From NCBI GenBank assembly GCA_045597945.1, contig JAZLLD010000055.1, positions 1 through 64,000 on the forward strand: a DNA stretch of 64,000 nt, written 5' to 3'. The translations under genes were made by a program, and so were the position numbers. The notes below the pieces were generated by a model. That model did not search any database and had not been told where the DNA came from. It saw nothing but the letters and a program-made list of their open reading frames with translations. Of the stretch, positions 42,875-52,459 are shown in pieces (the first letter of the stretch is position 1; each line of letters opens with the position of its first letter). This DNA is from Colimorpha sp045597945. GTDB taxonomy: Bacteria; Bacteroidota; Bacteroidia; Bacteroidales; P3.

Positions 42875-43300
42875 ATGAAAAAAGTAATTTTAGCCCTTTT
42901 CACTATTGTTCTCCTGGCCGGAGCCGCCAACGCTCAGAGCAAAAAACGCACTATCGACCCCGAAAACATGCCCAAGCAGGCCATCCTCACCATCGAGAAA
43001 CACTGGCCCAGCTGCGCCATCGTGAATACCTACGTTAAGGGTAAGGAATACGAAGCCCTCCTCACCGACGGAACCATCATCGAATTCGACAACAAGGGTG
43101 TGTGGAAAGAAATGAAATGCACCGACGGCCTGCCCGTAACCCTGGTGCCCGTGTACATCACCCGCTATATCGTGAACCGCTACCCCAAACAGCTCATCAT
43201 CGACTGCGAGAAGATGAAGGGAGGCTACGAAGTCACCCTCACCAACGGCCTTGAAATCCAATTCGACCTCAAAGGCAACGTGACCCACGTAGACGACTAA
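42875..43300 (+). CDS. periplasmic PepSY-like (DUF2874) protein
   Basis: 141 residues with signal peptide (1-20, cleavage after ANA). Two tandem PepSY-like units: one with AILTIEKHWPSCAIVNTYVKGKEYEALLTDGTIIEFDNKG, the other with ITRYIVNRYPKQLIIDCEKMKGGYEVTLTNGLEIQFDLKG (each cut short here). The beta-lactamase-inhibitor-like fold is common in Bacteroidota; ligand unknown. It lies 15 bases after the lipoprotein gene. Confidence 0.85.
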   Translation: MKKVILALFTIVLLAGAANAQSKKRTIDPENMPKQAILTIEKHWPSCAIVNTYVKGKEYEALLTDGTIIEFDNKGVWKEMKCTDGLPVTLVPVYITRYIVNRYPKQLIIDCEKMKGGYEVTLTNGLEIQFDLKGNVTHVDD

Positions 43301-43314
43301 TCGGACATAATAAT

Positions 43315-44391
43315 ATGGTACTATATTATTATTATAGAATGCGCTTCGCATATTGGCGCCGTCACAAGGACTGGAAAGAATCGGAACCTTATAAGTGTGG
43401 CGAAATGTACACCAACTACAAAGGCGAAGACAAGAAAAGCAAAATTCAGGTCTTTCGAGAACTGGTCGCACTGAGTAGATTCTGGAAATGCTATCCTGAA
43501 TCCTACTTTATTTACTCCATGTTCAAGACCGACTTCACCTCGATGGAGCGAATGAAATCATTCGTACCCTCCGGAGCATATGCAAGATATTGCCGTAATT
43601 CAGAACCCAAATACCAGATTCTCATCGATGATAAGATTTTATTCCACGATGTGATGAAAAAATACAATCTGCCCGTTACTGAGAGATTCTTTTCTTACAG
43701 ATTTGGCAATTTCAAACGTGACGGACAATTCATTACAGACGCAGAAGTTGACAATATCTTGGCTGGTATTACCGACAATAGAATCTTCATCAAACGCAAT
43801 ATGTGCGGCGAAGGTAGCGGAATTTCTGTGGCCGACAAAAAAGAAGACGGCTTCTATACCGAAGACGGCATCAAACTCACTGCCCACAACATTCGCACCA
43901 ATTTCAAAGATGACCAATATCTCTTTGAAAAGATGGTAGTTCAGGACCAGGCAACTGCGCAATTCAATCCAAGTTCACTGAACACTTGCAGAATTATTAC
44001 CTACAACAACAAAGCGGTTGCTTGCGGACTAAGAATTGGCCGAGCTGGCTCTTATATAGATAATGCGGCTAAGGGTGGTATCGTGGTTAGTGTGGATATG
44101 GAAACTGGCCGTCTAGGCGAATTTGCTCAGCGTAGATTTGACACCAACAAATATTACGAACATCCTGACACTCACGTCAAATTCAAAGATGTCGTGATTC
44201 CTCATTGGAAAGAAATTATCGACGCAGTGAACACAACCTGCAAACACTTTCCCTACTATAGCAGTGTTGGATTCGATGTTGCCTGCACACCAGATGGCCC
44301 CGTCATCATTGAGGTGAACACCGGAACCGGATCCTCCGCACCTCAGCTAGGTAAGGAATTCGGCACCGCAGATTGTTTCCTAAAAGCATAA
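43315..44391 (+). CDS. ATP-grasp enzyme, sugar-transfer-associated type
   Basis: 358 residues. Middle and C-terminal parts match the ATPgrasp_ST pattern: NRIFIKRNMCGEGSGISV (nucleotide lysine and loop), YLFEKMVVQDQATAQFNPSSLNTCRIITYNN, and a final FDVACTPDGPVIIEVNTGTGSS with the Mg-binding E and N. Members are thought to ligate or modify sugars or peptides of the envelope; the product is unknown. Local base composition is more AT-rich than its upstream neighbours, so it may be a later arrival. Ends at a strong terminator. Confidence 0.8.
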   Translation: MVLYYYYRMRFAYWRRHKDWKESEPYKCGEMYTNYKGEDKKSKIQVFRELVALSRFWKCYPESYFIYSMFKTDFTSMERMKSFVPSGAYARYCRNSEPKYQILIDDKILFHDVMKKYNLPVTERFFSYRFGNFKRDGQFITDAEVDNILAGITDNRIFIKRNMCGEGSGISVADKKEDGFYTEDGIKLTAHNIRTNFKDDQYLFEKMVVQDQATAQFNPSSLNTCRIITYNNKAVACGLRIGRAGSYIDNAAKGGIVVSVDMETGRLGEFAQRRFDTNKYYEHPDTHVKFKDVVIPHWKEIIDAVNTTCKHFPYYSSVGFDVACTPDGPVIIEVNTGTGSSAPQLGKEFGTADCFLKA

Positions 44392-44409
44392 GAATCTTCA
44401 AAATAAAAG

Positions 44410-44436
44410 AAGCCGCCTACATGGGCGGCTTTTTTA
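44410..44436 (+). terminator. terminator after the ATP-grasp gene
   Basis: 8-bp stem AAGCCGCC (44410-44417) with GGCGGCTT (44424-44431) and a following T-run. Confidence 0.9.
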
Positions 44437-44513
44437 TGCAAATTCCGAAATTCTTTTTCAATGCATTTTTAGTTTCAGAATTAGCCAAGAATCGGAAAAA
44501 ACAATTCCATAAA

Positions 44514-44541
44514 AAAAGGGCCACCCCAAAGAGTGACCCTA
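44514..44541 (-). terminator. terminator after acetyl-CoA synthetase gene
   Basis: Minus-strand stem AGGGTCAC/GTGGCCCT (one G-U) followed by a run of seven T, 20 bases after the stop codon. Confidence 0.8.
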
Positions 44542-44559
44542 TTTTTATTTGGTGGAAAA

Positions 44560-46632
44560 TTATTTCTCCAGACGGATGCGTGCGTCGACTGCGGTGACGT
44601 AGCGAGGATTGCCGAGGAGAGGATTGAGATCCATCTCAGCAATTTCGGGAGCAGCCTGAACGAGGGCGCTCACGCGGGCAATCTGGTCGGCATACATGTC
44701 GATATTGACAGCTTCCTGACCACGAACACCTTCAAGAATCTTATAACCACGCAGTTTGGTGAGCATCTCCTTAGCTTCGGCAGCAGTGATGGGAGCCAGA
44801 GCGCTCTGGACATCCTTCAGCACCTCGATGAAGATACCGCCAAGACCGAAGAAGATCTGATGACCGAACTTCTCGTCCTTGATAGCACCGATGTAGACAT
44901 CAGTACCGTCAAGCATGGGATACATCTCAACAGCATAGGTCTCGGGGATGACAATCAGGCGGTCGAATTCCTTGGCAACAGTATCAAGGTCTTTAACGCC
45001 GAGGGTTACACCACCCACATCGCTCTTGTGAAGAGGACCGACAACTTTCATAACCAGGGGCACATCCTTGGAGCAGCCAACTTCCTTAGCGAAAGCGAGA
45101 GCGTCTTCCTTCTTGGAAACCTCCACGGATTTCTTACGGCTGATACCTGCAGCATCAAGGAGCTCGTTGTAGTCGGCAATCTCCATGTAGCCGCTCTTGC
45201 AGCGGTCGACAGTAGCGCGGATGCGAGCAACATCGATAGCGGGCTGCTCAACATTCTCGGGCTGAGGCTTGGGAGTGTTGTAAACCTTGCAGATAGCGTT
45301 ACCCAGCACGCACTCCTCGGGGAAGTTGATGCGGCCGCCAGCAATAAACTCTTCGATTTCATCCTTCACATTGATGATGGAGGGAAGCACGGGGAAGATA
45401 GGTTTCTTGCAAGTCTTCATCTTCTCGTCGAGAAGCTTGTAGACCTCGCGGTTGGAGAACAGTCCGGGAGAACCGAAGATAACGACGGAGAAGTCAATCT
45501 CATCGTATTCATTCTCAACAGTATCAATGATATAACCAAGCTGCTCGGCAGTACCGGTAGCGAGGAAGTCGATGGGGTTACCCACAGAGGAACCGCCAAA
45601 AAGCTTGCTCAGCAGAGCGGGGCTGGCAGGATGGTCTTTCAGGCTGGGAACTTCCATGCCACCATTTGAGAGAACGTCGGTCAGCATAACGGCGGGACCA
45701 CCAGCGTGGGTGATGACGGCGCAACGCTTGCCCTTCAGCTCGGGGTGCATGAAAACGGAACATACGGTGGTGAGTTCCTGACGGTTCTGGCAGCGAACGA
45801 TACCAGCTTTACGGAACAATGCGTCAACAGCTGCATCATTGGTGGCCAAAGCACCAGTGTGGCTGGAAGCGGCGCGGCTACCTGCTGCGGAACCGCCCGA
45901 CTTGATAGCAGCGATGTGGCAACCCTTGTTGATGAGGCTGCGGCTGTGCTTGAGCAGACGCTGAGGATCGCCAATCTTTTCCATGTAAAGCATGATAACA
46001 TGGCTTGAAGTCTCAGGATTGAAAGTAACATCGAGGTGTTCGAGCACATCTTCAATACCCAGCTGAGCGCTATTACCGACAGCCCAAACGCTGTTGAATT
46101 TCAAACCGTTGCTCATGCCGTACTCCTTGATGAACACGGCGGTAGCACCAGAACCGGTGATAAAATCAACACCCTTAGGATCCAGAGAAGGAATGGGAGT
46201 GTCGAAGCAACCGGCATAGTTGGTGTTGAGGAAGCCGGTGCAGTTGGGGCCGATCAGAGAGCCGCCCACAGCGTTGATAGCCTCTACGATATGCTTCTCG
46301 ATAGCAGCACCTTCGGCATTCTCCTCGGAGAAACCGGCGCTGACAATGATGAAGCCCTTAGTGCCCTTCTGCTGGGTGAGAACGTCAACAGTCTGAGCGC
46401 AGAATTTAGCTGCGATGCAAAGGATAGCGCAGTCAACCTGAGGAAGTTCCTCAACTTTGGCATAGCATTTCACGCCCTGAACCTCAGACTCTTTGGGGTT
46501 CACAGCATAGACCTGGCCCTTGAAGTTGCTCTCAAGCAAATTCTTCAAAGCCTTTCCGCCAGGCTTATGGATATCGGAAGAAGCACCGCAGATGACAATG
46601 CTTTTAGGATTCAAAAGTTCGTTACAAATCAT
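44560..46632 (-). CDS. ADP-forming acetate-CoA ligase (acyl-CoA synthetase), fused alpha-beta
   Basis: 690 residues. The N-terminal CoA-binding Rossmann domain begins LNPKSIVICGASSD. The ligase domains follow, with the phospho-histidine region SHTGALATND. An ATP-grasp beta portion covers the last 230 residues (VPLVMKVVGPLHKSDVGGVTLG, FFGLGGIFIEVLKD, DLNPLL). It converts acetyl-CoA (or another acyl-CoA), ADP and phosphate to acid, CoA and ATP. This is an energy-saving fermentation step that fits the hydrogenase genes of this window. Substrate range cannot be read. Confidence 0.92.
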   Translation of the reverse strand: MICNELLNPKSIVICGASSDIHKPGGKALKNLLESNFKGQVYAVNPKESEVQGVKCYAKVEELPQVDCAILCIAAKFCAQTVDVLTQQKGTKGFIIVSAGFSEENAEGAAIEKHIVEAINAVGGSLIGPNCTGFLNTNYAGCFDTPIPSLDPKGVDFITGSGATAVFIKEYGMSNGLKFNSVWAVGNSAQLGIEDVLEHLDVTFNPETSSHVIMLYMEKIGDPQRLLKHSRSLINKGCHIAAIKSGGSAAGSRAASSHTGALATNDAAVDALFRKAGIVRCQNRQELTTVCSVFMHPELKGKRCAVITHAGGPAVMLTDVLSNGGMEVPSLKDHPASPALLSKLFGGSSVGNPIDFLATGTAEQLGYIIDTVENEYDEIDFSVVIFGSPGLFSNREVYKLLDEKMKTCKKPIFPVLPSIINVKDEIEEFIAGGRINFPEECVLGNAICKVYNTPKPQPENVEQPAIDVARIRATVDRCKSGYMEIADYNELLDAAGISRKKSVEVSKKEDALAFAKEVGCSKDVPLVMKVVGPLHKSDVGGVTLGVKDLDTVAKEFDRLIVIPETYAVEMYPMLDGTDVYIGAIKDEKFGHQIFFGLGGIFIEVLKDVQSALAPITAAEAKEMLTKLRGYKILEGVRGQEAVNIDMYADQIARVSALVQAAPEIAEMDLNPLLGNPRYVTAVDARIRLEK

Positions 46633-46704
46633 GATAGCTTATGTTTAGTAATTGAAGGAGTTGATGTGACTAGAAATTAGCCACATCAACTTCAAAATAG
46701 TTTA

Positions 46705-48159
46705 TTATTTCATTTCAGGCATAGCGGCCAGGGCAGCAACAAGATACTCGAAGAATTTCTCGCAGCTTGCAATGTTGGCACGCTCATCGGGGCTGTGAGG
46801 GCTGTTCAGGGTGGGACCGAAAGAAATCATCTCCATCTCGGGATATTTGCCACCGAGCGGACCGCACTCAAGACCGGCATGGATAGCCATGACCTGAGGA
46901 TCTTTGCCATAAAGTTTCTGATATGTCTCGCGCATGCTCTTCAGCAGGCCACTCTGCATGTTGGGCTTCCAGCCGGGATAAGCACCGCTGAGGAAGCACT
47001 TGCCGCCGCACATCTCGGCCAGGCAGACCAAACGCTCAGCCAGGGCATCCTTGGCGGAATCCACGCTGGAACGCAGAAGAGCCTTGACGGTGAAGGACTT
47101 AGGAGTGGTCTTGCAGATAGCCAGGTTGAGAGAAGTCTCAACAAGACCTTCCATATCGTTGCTCATGCGCTGAACGCCGTTAGGAGCAACCATCATCATA
47201 TTGATAATCTTCTTGGTGTCGGCCTCGCACATCACATTGCGGGTAATGCGAACGTTCTCAACACTGTAGCGGAAATCTGGTTCAACAGTAGCGATTTCTT
47301 TCTTCTCCCAATTGTAGACCTTCTCCAACAGCTTCAGCACGCGATCTTTCTTGGCCTTAGGCATAGCGATAACGGCCTCGGCGTCGCGGGGAATAGCGTT
47401 GCGCATATTGCCACCCTCGATGCTGATGATGCGGATACCGCAGTCAACAACCCAACGCAGCATGCGGAACATCAGCTTGTTAGCATTAGTGCGGCCGGTG
47501 TTGATCTCCGTACCGCTGTGACCACCCTTCAAGCCGCCAATAGTCAGCTTAACAGCGCAATAGTCCTTGGGAGTGGGCTCGGTGGTGTAAGGAATCTGCA
47601 TGGTAGCGTCGATACCACCAGCGCAGCCAACATAAAGCTCGCCCTCAGTCTCGCTGTCGAGGTTGAGGAGATATTTGCCTTTAAGTTCGTTGGGTTTCAG
47701 ACCGAAAGCACCAGTCATGCCGGTTTCCTCGTCGGTGGTGATGAGAACCTCCAGAGGACCGTGCTTGATGGTCTTGCTCTCCAAAACAGCCATTGCGGCA
47801 GCAACGCCAAGGCCGTTATCGGCACCCAGGGTAGTATCGCAAGCATACACCCAACCATCAACAATCTTAGTCTCGATAGGCATGGTTTGGAAATCGAATT
47901 CCTTGCCGGCGCGAGCCTGGGGCACCATATCCATGTGAGCCTGCAGCACTACGGGGCAGAGCTTTTCCATACCCTTGGTGGCGGGTTTGGACATAATCAC
48001 ATTGCCAACACCATCGACTCGGCAGTCAATTTTATGTTCGGCAGCCCACTTCACGAGAAACTCGCGAACAACCTCTTCATGCTTGGAAGGACGAGGGCAC
48101 TGAGTGAGAGAATAGAAGTTTCCCCACAGTTCTTTTGGTTCTAAATCTTTAATAGTCAT
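46705..48159 (-). CDS. pepD: cytosolic non-specific dipeptidase (Xaa-His dipeptidase, M20C)
   Basis: 484 residues. Di-zinc M20 peptidase: VLQAHMDMVP (metal His), TLGADNGLGVA (bridging Asp), TTDEETGMTGA (catalytic Glu), and HAGLECG near the C-terminus. It hydrolyses dipeptides in the cytosol. Shares the strand with the acyl-CoA synthetase gene 72 bases downstream; a GTTGATGTG/CACATCAAC hairpin lies between the two. Confidence 0.94.
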   Translation of the reverse strand: MTIKDLEPKELWGNFYSLTQCPRPSKHEEVVREFLVKWAAEHKIDCRVDGVGNVIMSKPATKGMEKLCPVVLQAHMDMVPQARAGKEFDFQTMPIETKIVDGWVYACDTTLGADNGLGVAAAMAVLESKTIKHGPLEVLITTDEETGMTGAFGLKPNELKGKYLLNLDSETEGELYVGCAGGIDATMQIPYTTEPTPKDYCAVKLTIGGLKGGHSGTEINTGRTNANKLMFRMLRWVVDCGIRIISIEGGNMRNAIPRDAEAVIAMPKAKKDRVLKLLEKVYNWEKKEIATVEPDFRYSVENVRITRNVMCEADTKKIINMMMVAPNGVQRMSNDMEGLVETSLNLAICKTTPKSFTVKALLRSSVDSAKDALAERLVCLAEMCGGKCFLSGAYPGWKPNMQSGLLKSMRETYQKLYGKDPQVMAIHAGLECGPLGGKYPEMEMISFGPTLNSPHSPDERANIASCEKFFEYLVAALAAMPEMK

Positions 48160-48195
48160 AGTGATATTATATTTTATGATTTATTTTCCTTTCTG

Positions 48196-48203
48196 CGAAG
48201 ATA
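48196..48203 (-). promoter_or_regulatory. -7 element for pepD
   Basis: Minus-strand TATCTTCG, one base off the TAnnTTTG consensus, 37 bases before the start. Confidence 0.45.
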
Positions 48204-48329
48204 CGAATTTTTTTTGAATTAATAAAAATAAATATTGAATTTATTATAAATTGCAAATTTTCGGCCTTCTCCCCCACTCCTATTTCCGACCTCAAGCACC
48301 GGCCAAAAAGCCAATTCTCAAGCCAAAAT

Positions 48330-48440
48330 TCAAGGCACCGAAAAACCGCCCAACACCCCGTGAAACATCGCCCGACGGCCGTTCCTCAGAGCGAAGCCAC
48401 AGCGGAGCTACTACGGCGTTACAGCGGAGCCACTGTTTTC
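48330..48440. repeat. GC-rich 11-bp-period array
   Basis: Clear units CCTCAGAGCGA, AGCCACAGCGG, AGCTACTACGG, CGTTACAGCGG, AGCCACTGTTT (48384-48438), preceded by more diverged sequence from about 48330 in the same register (for example CCGTGAAACAT, CGCCCGACGGC). The interval 48210-48615 holds no gene; a 10-bp hairpin TTCCACATGC/GCATGTGGAA lies at 48563-48602 next to the DUF4139 gene. Confidence 0.75.
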
Positions 48441-48618
48441 TCTCCCAACATCCACTTTAGCCTTCCGGCTCAGAAGCCTTGCCTCGCCCAGAATTCCATT
48501 CCCTCCATTCATCTCTTTCCCCCAAAATCACCCCCTCTCCTCCCCTATTTTAAACAACCTTCCACATGCACCCTGTTCTCAAAACAGAAGGCATGTGGAA
48601 AGATTTGTAGTAGGCCAA

Positions 48619-50286
48619 CTAGTTAAGAATAACCGTGTTGCCTTTGGGATAGCGAACCGTGTAGGAGAACGTCACCACGCGCTCCTCGCGGGGCTCGAGC
48701 TTCAGATTCCAGCGAATGATGCCTGTGTTGGAATCCAGATCACCATTTGCAGTTTGGATGTTCAGCACGCGGATGTCCACATTCTTGGACACCGGCACCT
48801 GGTCTTTCATCGAAATATCTATAGCCTCGGACTTAGTGTTCTTGATGGTCAGCTTCACGTTAACCACCTCTTCCACCTCCTTGCCAAACAGTCCGTTACG
48901 GTCGGGGGTGGTGCGAGTTACGCGGCGCGACACCTTCACATTGGGATCTTCGCCCACGGCAAAGCGCATCGTGTCACCCATGCCTGCAGTGCGGATGGCC
49001 GACTGCGACACATATTTGTCATTCAAGTACACATTGCAGCCCACTTCCAGCAGCCCCAGGTCCTCCCAGTTGGGCAGCATGGCGGTGTAGTGCACCTTCT
49101 CCTCATTCTTGGGAGTAGCAAAACGTGCGAAGGTAGCATTCGTGGTGTCGGACAAAAGCATCATCATCTGTGCTGGATTGCCGGACGCAATGGTTTGGCG
49201 GGTGTTAAGTACAAAGTCGCGACTCAGGGTGAGATTCTGCGAGGACGAAGGCATAGCCACATCAGCCATGATGTATCCAATCTCGCTATTCATGGAACGA
49301 TCTTCCTCGGCCACTTCTTTGCGTGAGGCCTCATAAGCGTTGGTCATATATTTGGCTCTCGTATTGACTGGAACTGCCGGCGTATTGCTAACAAAATCAA
49401 GGTAGTAGGTCGGCAGCACACGGTCGTAGCCCGCATGTCCGGCCTCAGAGGTGGCAAACACAATCTCGCAGTCGCGCCAATGCTCGCCAGTGTTCTGAGC
49501 CACATTGCTTTTCAAGCAGAAAACGGCACGGTGGGCAGCCTCGTCCAACTGCACATCGTAGAAGTAGTTGCTAGACGAGTTAGAGACATGATAGGAATAT
49601 TTGATCTTGGCCGAGTTGACATTTTCTTTTGACCAGATACTCACCTCGATTTCCTGCTGGTTGGGATAGAATGTGCGTCCGCCAGTGTACTGGCTTACAA
49701 TCTTGTCAATCTCTTCCTGCGTCGACTGCAGCTGATATCTGTATTCCTCATTTTCCTTTCTTGCCTTGGCCAGCGCGGCATTGATGCTCTTGGCCTCCTT
49801 GCACTGGAAATCAAACTGCATCTTAATGCGTTCCACGGTGTCGTACGACACCGTGTTGCGCACAGCCTTCAACTCATAGAGAGCCGCATGCTGCTGCGTG
49901 AGGTAAGAAATCACATCATCATTATTGGTAATCTTCAAGTTCAGCTCGCCAATCTTGTTCTCCAACGCCTGATACTGCGTATATGCAGCCGCGGGCAGCA
50001 GTCTACCCATAGCCACACTTGCCGGCAGGTTGCACTGCTTCATATTTGAGGAACTGATGAACCACTTGGGCGACGACGAGAACTGCAGCGTTCCGCCATC
50101 AATCCACACAGCGTTGCCGGTGATAACGAATTTGTTCTCACCTTTCTGCAGATGAACCGTCACGCACTTCTCCACCAACGCGCCGTTGGGGAAAATAGTC
50201 ACGCGCTCAATCTTACCATTCACCGTGGTCTGGCCCATGGCACTCACAGCCCACAATGCCAGCAACGTAGCAAAAACCTTTTTCAT
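48619..50286 (-). CDS. exported DUF4139 (mucoidy inhibitor MuiA-like) protein
   Basis: 555 residues with signal peptide (about 1-19, cleavage after SAMG/Q). N-terminal DUF4140 segment (VNGKIERVTIFPNGALVEKCVTV), a coiled coil (about 95-190, ALENKIGELNLKITN and EENEEYRYQLQSTQEEID-like), then a beta-rich DUF4139 domain with EVVNVKLTIKNTKSEAIDISMKDQVPVS and a final NLKLEPREERVVTFSYTVRYPKG. Periplasmic or surface; function unknown. Six bases after the DUF362 gene, probably same transcript. Confidence 0.88.
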   Translation of the reverse strand: MKKVFATLLALWAVSAMGQTTVNGKIERVTIFPNGALVEKCVTVHLQKGENKFVITGNAVWIDGGTLQFSSSPKWFISSSNMKQCNLPASVAMGRLLPAAAYTQYQALENKIGELNLKITNNDDVISYLTQQHAALYELKAVRNTVSYDTVERIKMQFDFQCKEAKSINAALAKARKENEEYRYQLQSTQEEIDKIVSQYTGGRTFYPNQQEIEVSIWSKENVNSAKIKYSYHVSNSSSNYFYDVQLDEAAHRAVFCLKSNVAQNTGEHWRDCEIVFATSEAGHAGYDRVLPTYYLDFVSNTPAVPVNTRAKYMTNAYEASRKEVAEEDRSMNSEIGYIMADVAMPSSSQNLTLSRDFVLNTRQTIASGNPAQMMMLLSDTTNATFARFATPKNEEKVHYTAMLPNWEDLGLLEVGCNVYLNDKYVSQSAIRTAGMGDTMRFAVGEDPNVKVSRRVTRTTPDRNGLFGKEVEEVVNVKLTIKNTKSEAIDISMKDQVPVSKNVDIRVLNIQTANGDLDSNTGIIRWNLKLEPREERVVTFSYTVRYPKGNTVILN

Positions 50287-50291
50287 ACTTA

Positions 50292-51416
50292 TCAGATTTT
50301 AATCAATTCATATTCGCGAGTGCCGAGGCCAAGCTTCACCGCGTGGTCCAGTCCGGCAGCCCAGTCGGTGTCGGGGTGCACCATGTGGAACACATCGTGC
50401 CCCTCATGTTCATGGCAATGGCAGTGCTCATGACCCTTGTCGGCAGCGCTGCCCGGCACAATAGGCTGGGCGTTGCAAGCATCCACGCAAGCCTGGTCCA
50501 TGGCCACGGGGTCGAAAGAGGCGAACATGCCAACATTCGGAATCACAGGCACATCGTTGTGGCCTTCGCAGTCGCATTCGGGCGACACATCCACCACCAT
50601 GCTCACATGGAAATTGGGCTTGCCCTGCAGCACAGCCTTCGTATACTCGGCCACCTTGCGGTTCATCACCGGCTTGGCCTCGTCCCACTTAGTCATGATA
50701 GCACCCTTGGGGCAATAAGCAATGCAGTAGCCGCAACCCACGCAATGGTCTTCATCAATCACAGCTTTTTTGTCAACAATATGAACGCCGTTGTTGTTGC
50801 AGTTCTTCACGCACATGCCGCAACCCACGCACTTGCTGGCGCTGATATGGGGCGTTCCGCTAGAGTGCATCTCCATCTTGCCAGCCTTCGAGCCGCAACC
50901 CATGCCGATGTTCTTCAGCGCACCGCCGAAACCTGCCACCACATGACCCTTGAAATGCGACAACGAGATGATAATGTCGGCCTCGGCAATAGCCGCGCCA
51001 ATCTTAGGTGCGGGGCAATATTCGGCATCTTCCACCGGGATGGCGCGCTCGTCGGTGCCACGCAGACCATCAGCAATAATCGTATGCACACCCGTTGCAA
51101 GAGGGTTATAACCATTGATATAGGCCGCATCCAGGTGATTGAGCGCATTGTTGCGATAACCAACATACAGTGTGTTGCAGTCGGTCAGGAAAGGCTTGCC
51201 ACCACGCTGCTTGATGTGGTCGCACAGCACCTTGGCATACTGCTGGCGGAGGAAAGCCATGTTGCCAACCTCGCCGAAATGGATCTTCACGGCCACAAAC
51301 TTATCAGTAAAATCAATCTCATCAATACCAGCCTTGGTAATCAGACGGTCAAACTTGGACAACAGACTCTCGCCAGTTCTCACATGCATATCAGTAAAAT
51401 AAACCTTGCTACTCAT
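50292..51416 (-). CDS. DUF362 protein with two [4Fe-4S] ferredoxin motifs
   Basis: 374 residues from the ATG at 51416 (MSSKVYFTDMHVR). An upstream in-frame ATG at 51443 lies within the promoter and is unlikely. DUF362 part: HFGEVGNMAFLR, GGKPFLTDCNTLYVGYR, SLSHFKGHVVAGFGGALKNIGMGCGSK. Ferredoxin motifs CVGCGMCVKNC and CVGCGYCIAYCP. Near the C-terminus there is a His/Cys-rich stretch GHEHCHCHEHEGH, likely to bind metal. Redox protein of unknown pathway. Confidence 0.88.
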   Translation of the reverse strand: MSSKVYFTDMHVRTGESLLSKFDRLITKAGIDEIDFTDKFVAVKIHFGEVGNMAFLRQQYAKVLCDHIKQRGGKPFLTDCNTLYVGYRNNALNHLDAAYINGYNPLATGVHTIIADGLRGTDERAIPVEDAEYCPAPKIGAAIAEADIIISLSHFKGHVVAGFGGALKNIGMGCGSKAGKMEMHSSGTPHISASKCVGCGMCVKNCNNNGVHIVDKKAVIDEDHCVGCGYCIAYCPKGAIMTKWDEAKPVMNRKVAEYTKAVLQGKPNFHVSMVVDVSPECDCEGHNDVPVIPNVGMFASFDPVAMDQACVDACNAQPIVPGSAADKGHEHCHCHEHEGHDVFHMVHPDTDWAAGLDHAVKLGLGTREYELIKI

Positions 51417-51440
51417 AATATATATTATATTTTGAAAATG

Positions 51441-51448
51441 CAAAGATA
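51441..51448 (-). promoter_or_regulatory. -7 element for the DUF362-DUF4139 operon
   Basis: Minus-strand TATCTTTG followed by C, 25 bases before the start at 51416. Confidence 0.6.
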
Positions 51449-51526
51449 CGAAAATTGAATGATATATAAAAAAATATTTTCACAACCCACCATCCTCAGC
51501 CACCACATCAGCAACACAAACAAATA

Positions 51527-52456
51527 TCAATCATACATTTGCGCAGCATTTATCAAACCGTTTTTCACCTCGTTCGCAAGCGATTGCGGCTTCACCACCT
51601 TCAAGAATCGCCCACAACTCAGGATATAAGCCACCAAGTCGCGCGTAGGTCTCATGCGGTATTCAAAATCCACCCAGTCCTCGCCCTCGCCGCACACACG
51701 TTGGCTATGATGGATTGGCAAATCTCGCAGGTAGAAACGTTGCGACTCATAGGCTCGCAACACAATGCGCTGCGGCTTCAAATCAGTGTTCACCACCACG
51801 CCGTAGCTGTCGGCAAAGAATGCCTCGGCATCAAACCCCTCATCCACACTAAACTTCTCATCCGTAAGCCTATACGCCATTATTCTGTCAAACGAAAACA
51901 ACGTCAGCCAATCTTTCTCTCCCCGCCGCTCGGTAGCATCGCGGTGCAGCAAGCCAAGCACATACCATCGATGTTTGAAGAGCTTGAGACAATAAGGCGC
52001 AATCACAAACTCGCGACTCTCCTTAGAGCCGTATTTCCGGTGCGAAATGGCCATCTTCACCCCTTGCCGCATGGCCTCAATCACAGTCTTCAGCAAGTCG
52101 CCCTCCACCGGAGCCGACTCCATCAAGATGCGGTCTTGCAGACTCAGACTATCCGCCACCACATTGTTCACACTAATTGTAGAGAGCATCCAGTTCTGCA
52201 CCGAGTCGTCGCGCAACACCTCGGGATTGGCAATATAATAAACATAACCGTCCCTCACATCGCACTCAATCACAATGCCAAAAATCTCCTCAATGGCAGC
52301 CTTGTGGCGGTTGAAAGTGATGCGCGAAAGCTCCACGCCCTCGCTCAACTCGCAATCCAGCCACTTAGCATTGATATCAGCCAGCGAAATCCGCCCCGCC
52401 CGCCGAATCACATCCACCAACCAAATAAACTCCCTAAACTTAGCGTAATACTTCAT
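51527..52456 (-). CDS. WYL-domain regulator of the DUF262 operon
   Basis: 309 residues. The N-terminal winged-helix (RISLADINAKWLDCELSEGVELSRITFNRHKAAIEEIFGI, shortened) is followed by a WYL domain with MAISHRKYGSKESREFVIAPYCLKLFKHRWYVLG (WYV variant) and a WCX-like end. Its start is 3 bases after the stop of the DUF262/DUF1524 gene, so it is the last gene of that operon. WYL regulators such as BrxR and CapW repress defence operons; a like role here is inferred. Confidence 0.85.
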   Translation of the reverse strand: MKYYAKFREFIWLVDVIRRAGRISLADINAKWLDCELSEGVELSRITFNRHKAAIEEIFGIVIECDVRDGYVYYIANPEVLRDDSVQNWMLSTISVNNVVADSLSLQDRILMESAPVEGDLLKTVIEAMRQGVKMAISHRKYGSKESREFVIAPYCLKLFKHRWYVLGLLHRDATERRGEKDWLTLFSFDRIMAYRLTDEKFSVDEGFDAEAFFADSYGVVVNTDLKPQRIVLRAYESQRFYLRDLPIHHSQRVCGEGEDWVDFEYRMRPTRDLVAYILSCGRFLKVVKPQSLANEVKNGLINAAQMYD

Positions 52457-52459
52457 ATA

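Noticed and set aside
48251..48460. 69-codon frame in the gap between pepD and the DUF4139 gene
   Set aside because: It is formed by GC-rich repeats; no start-site signal or domain.
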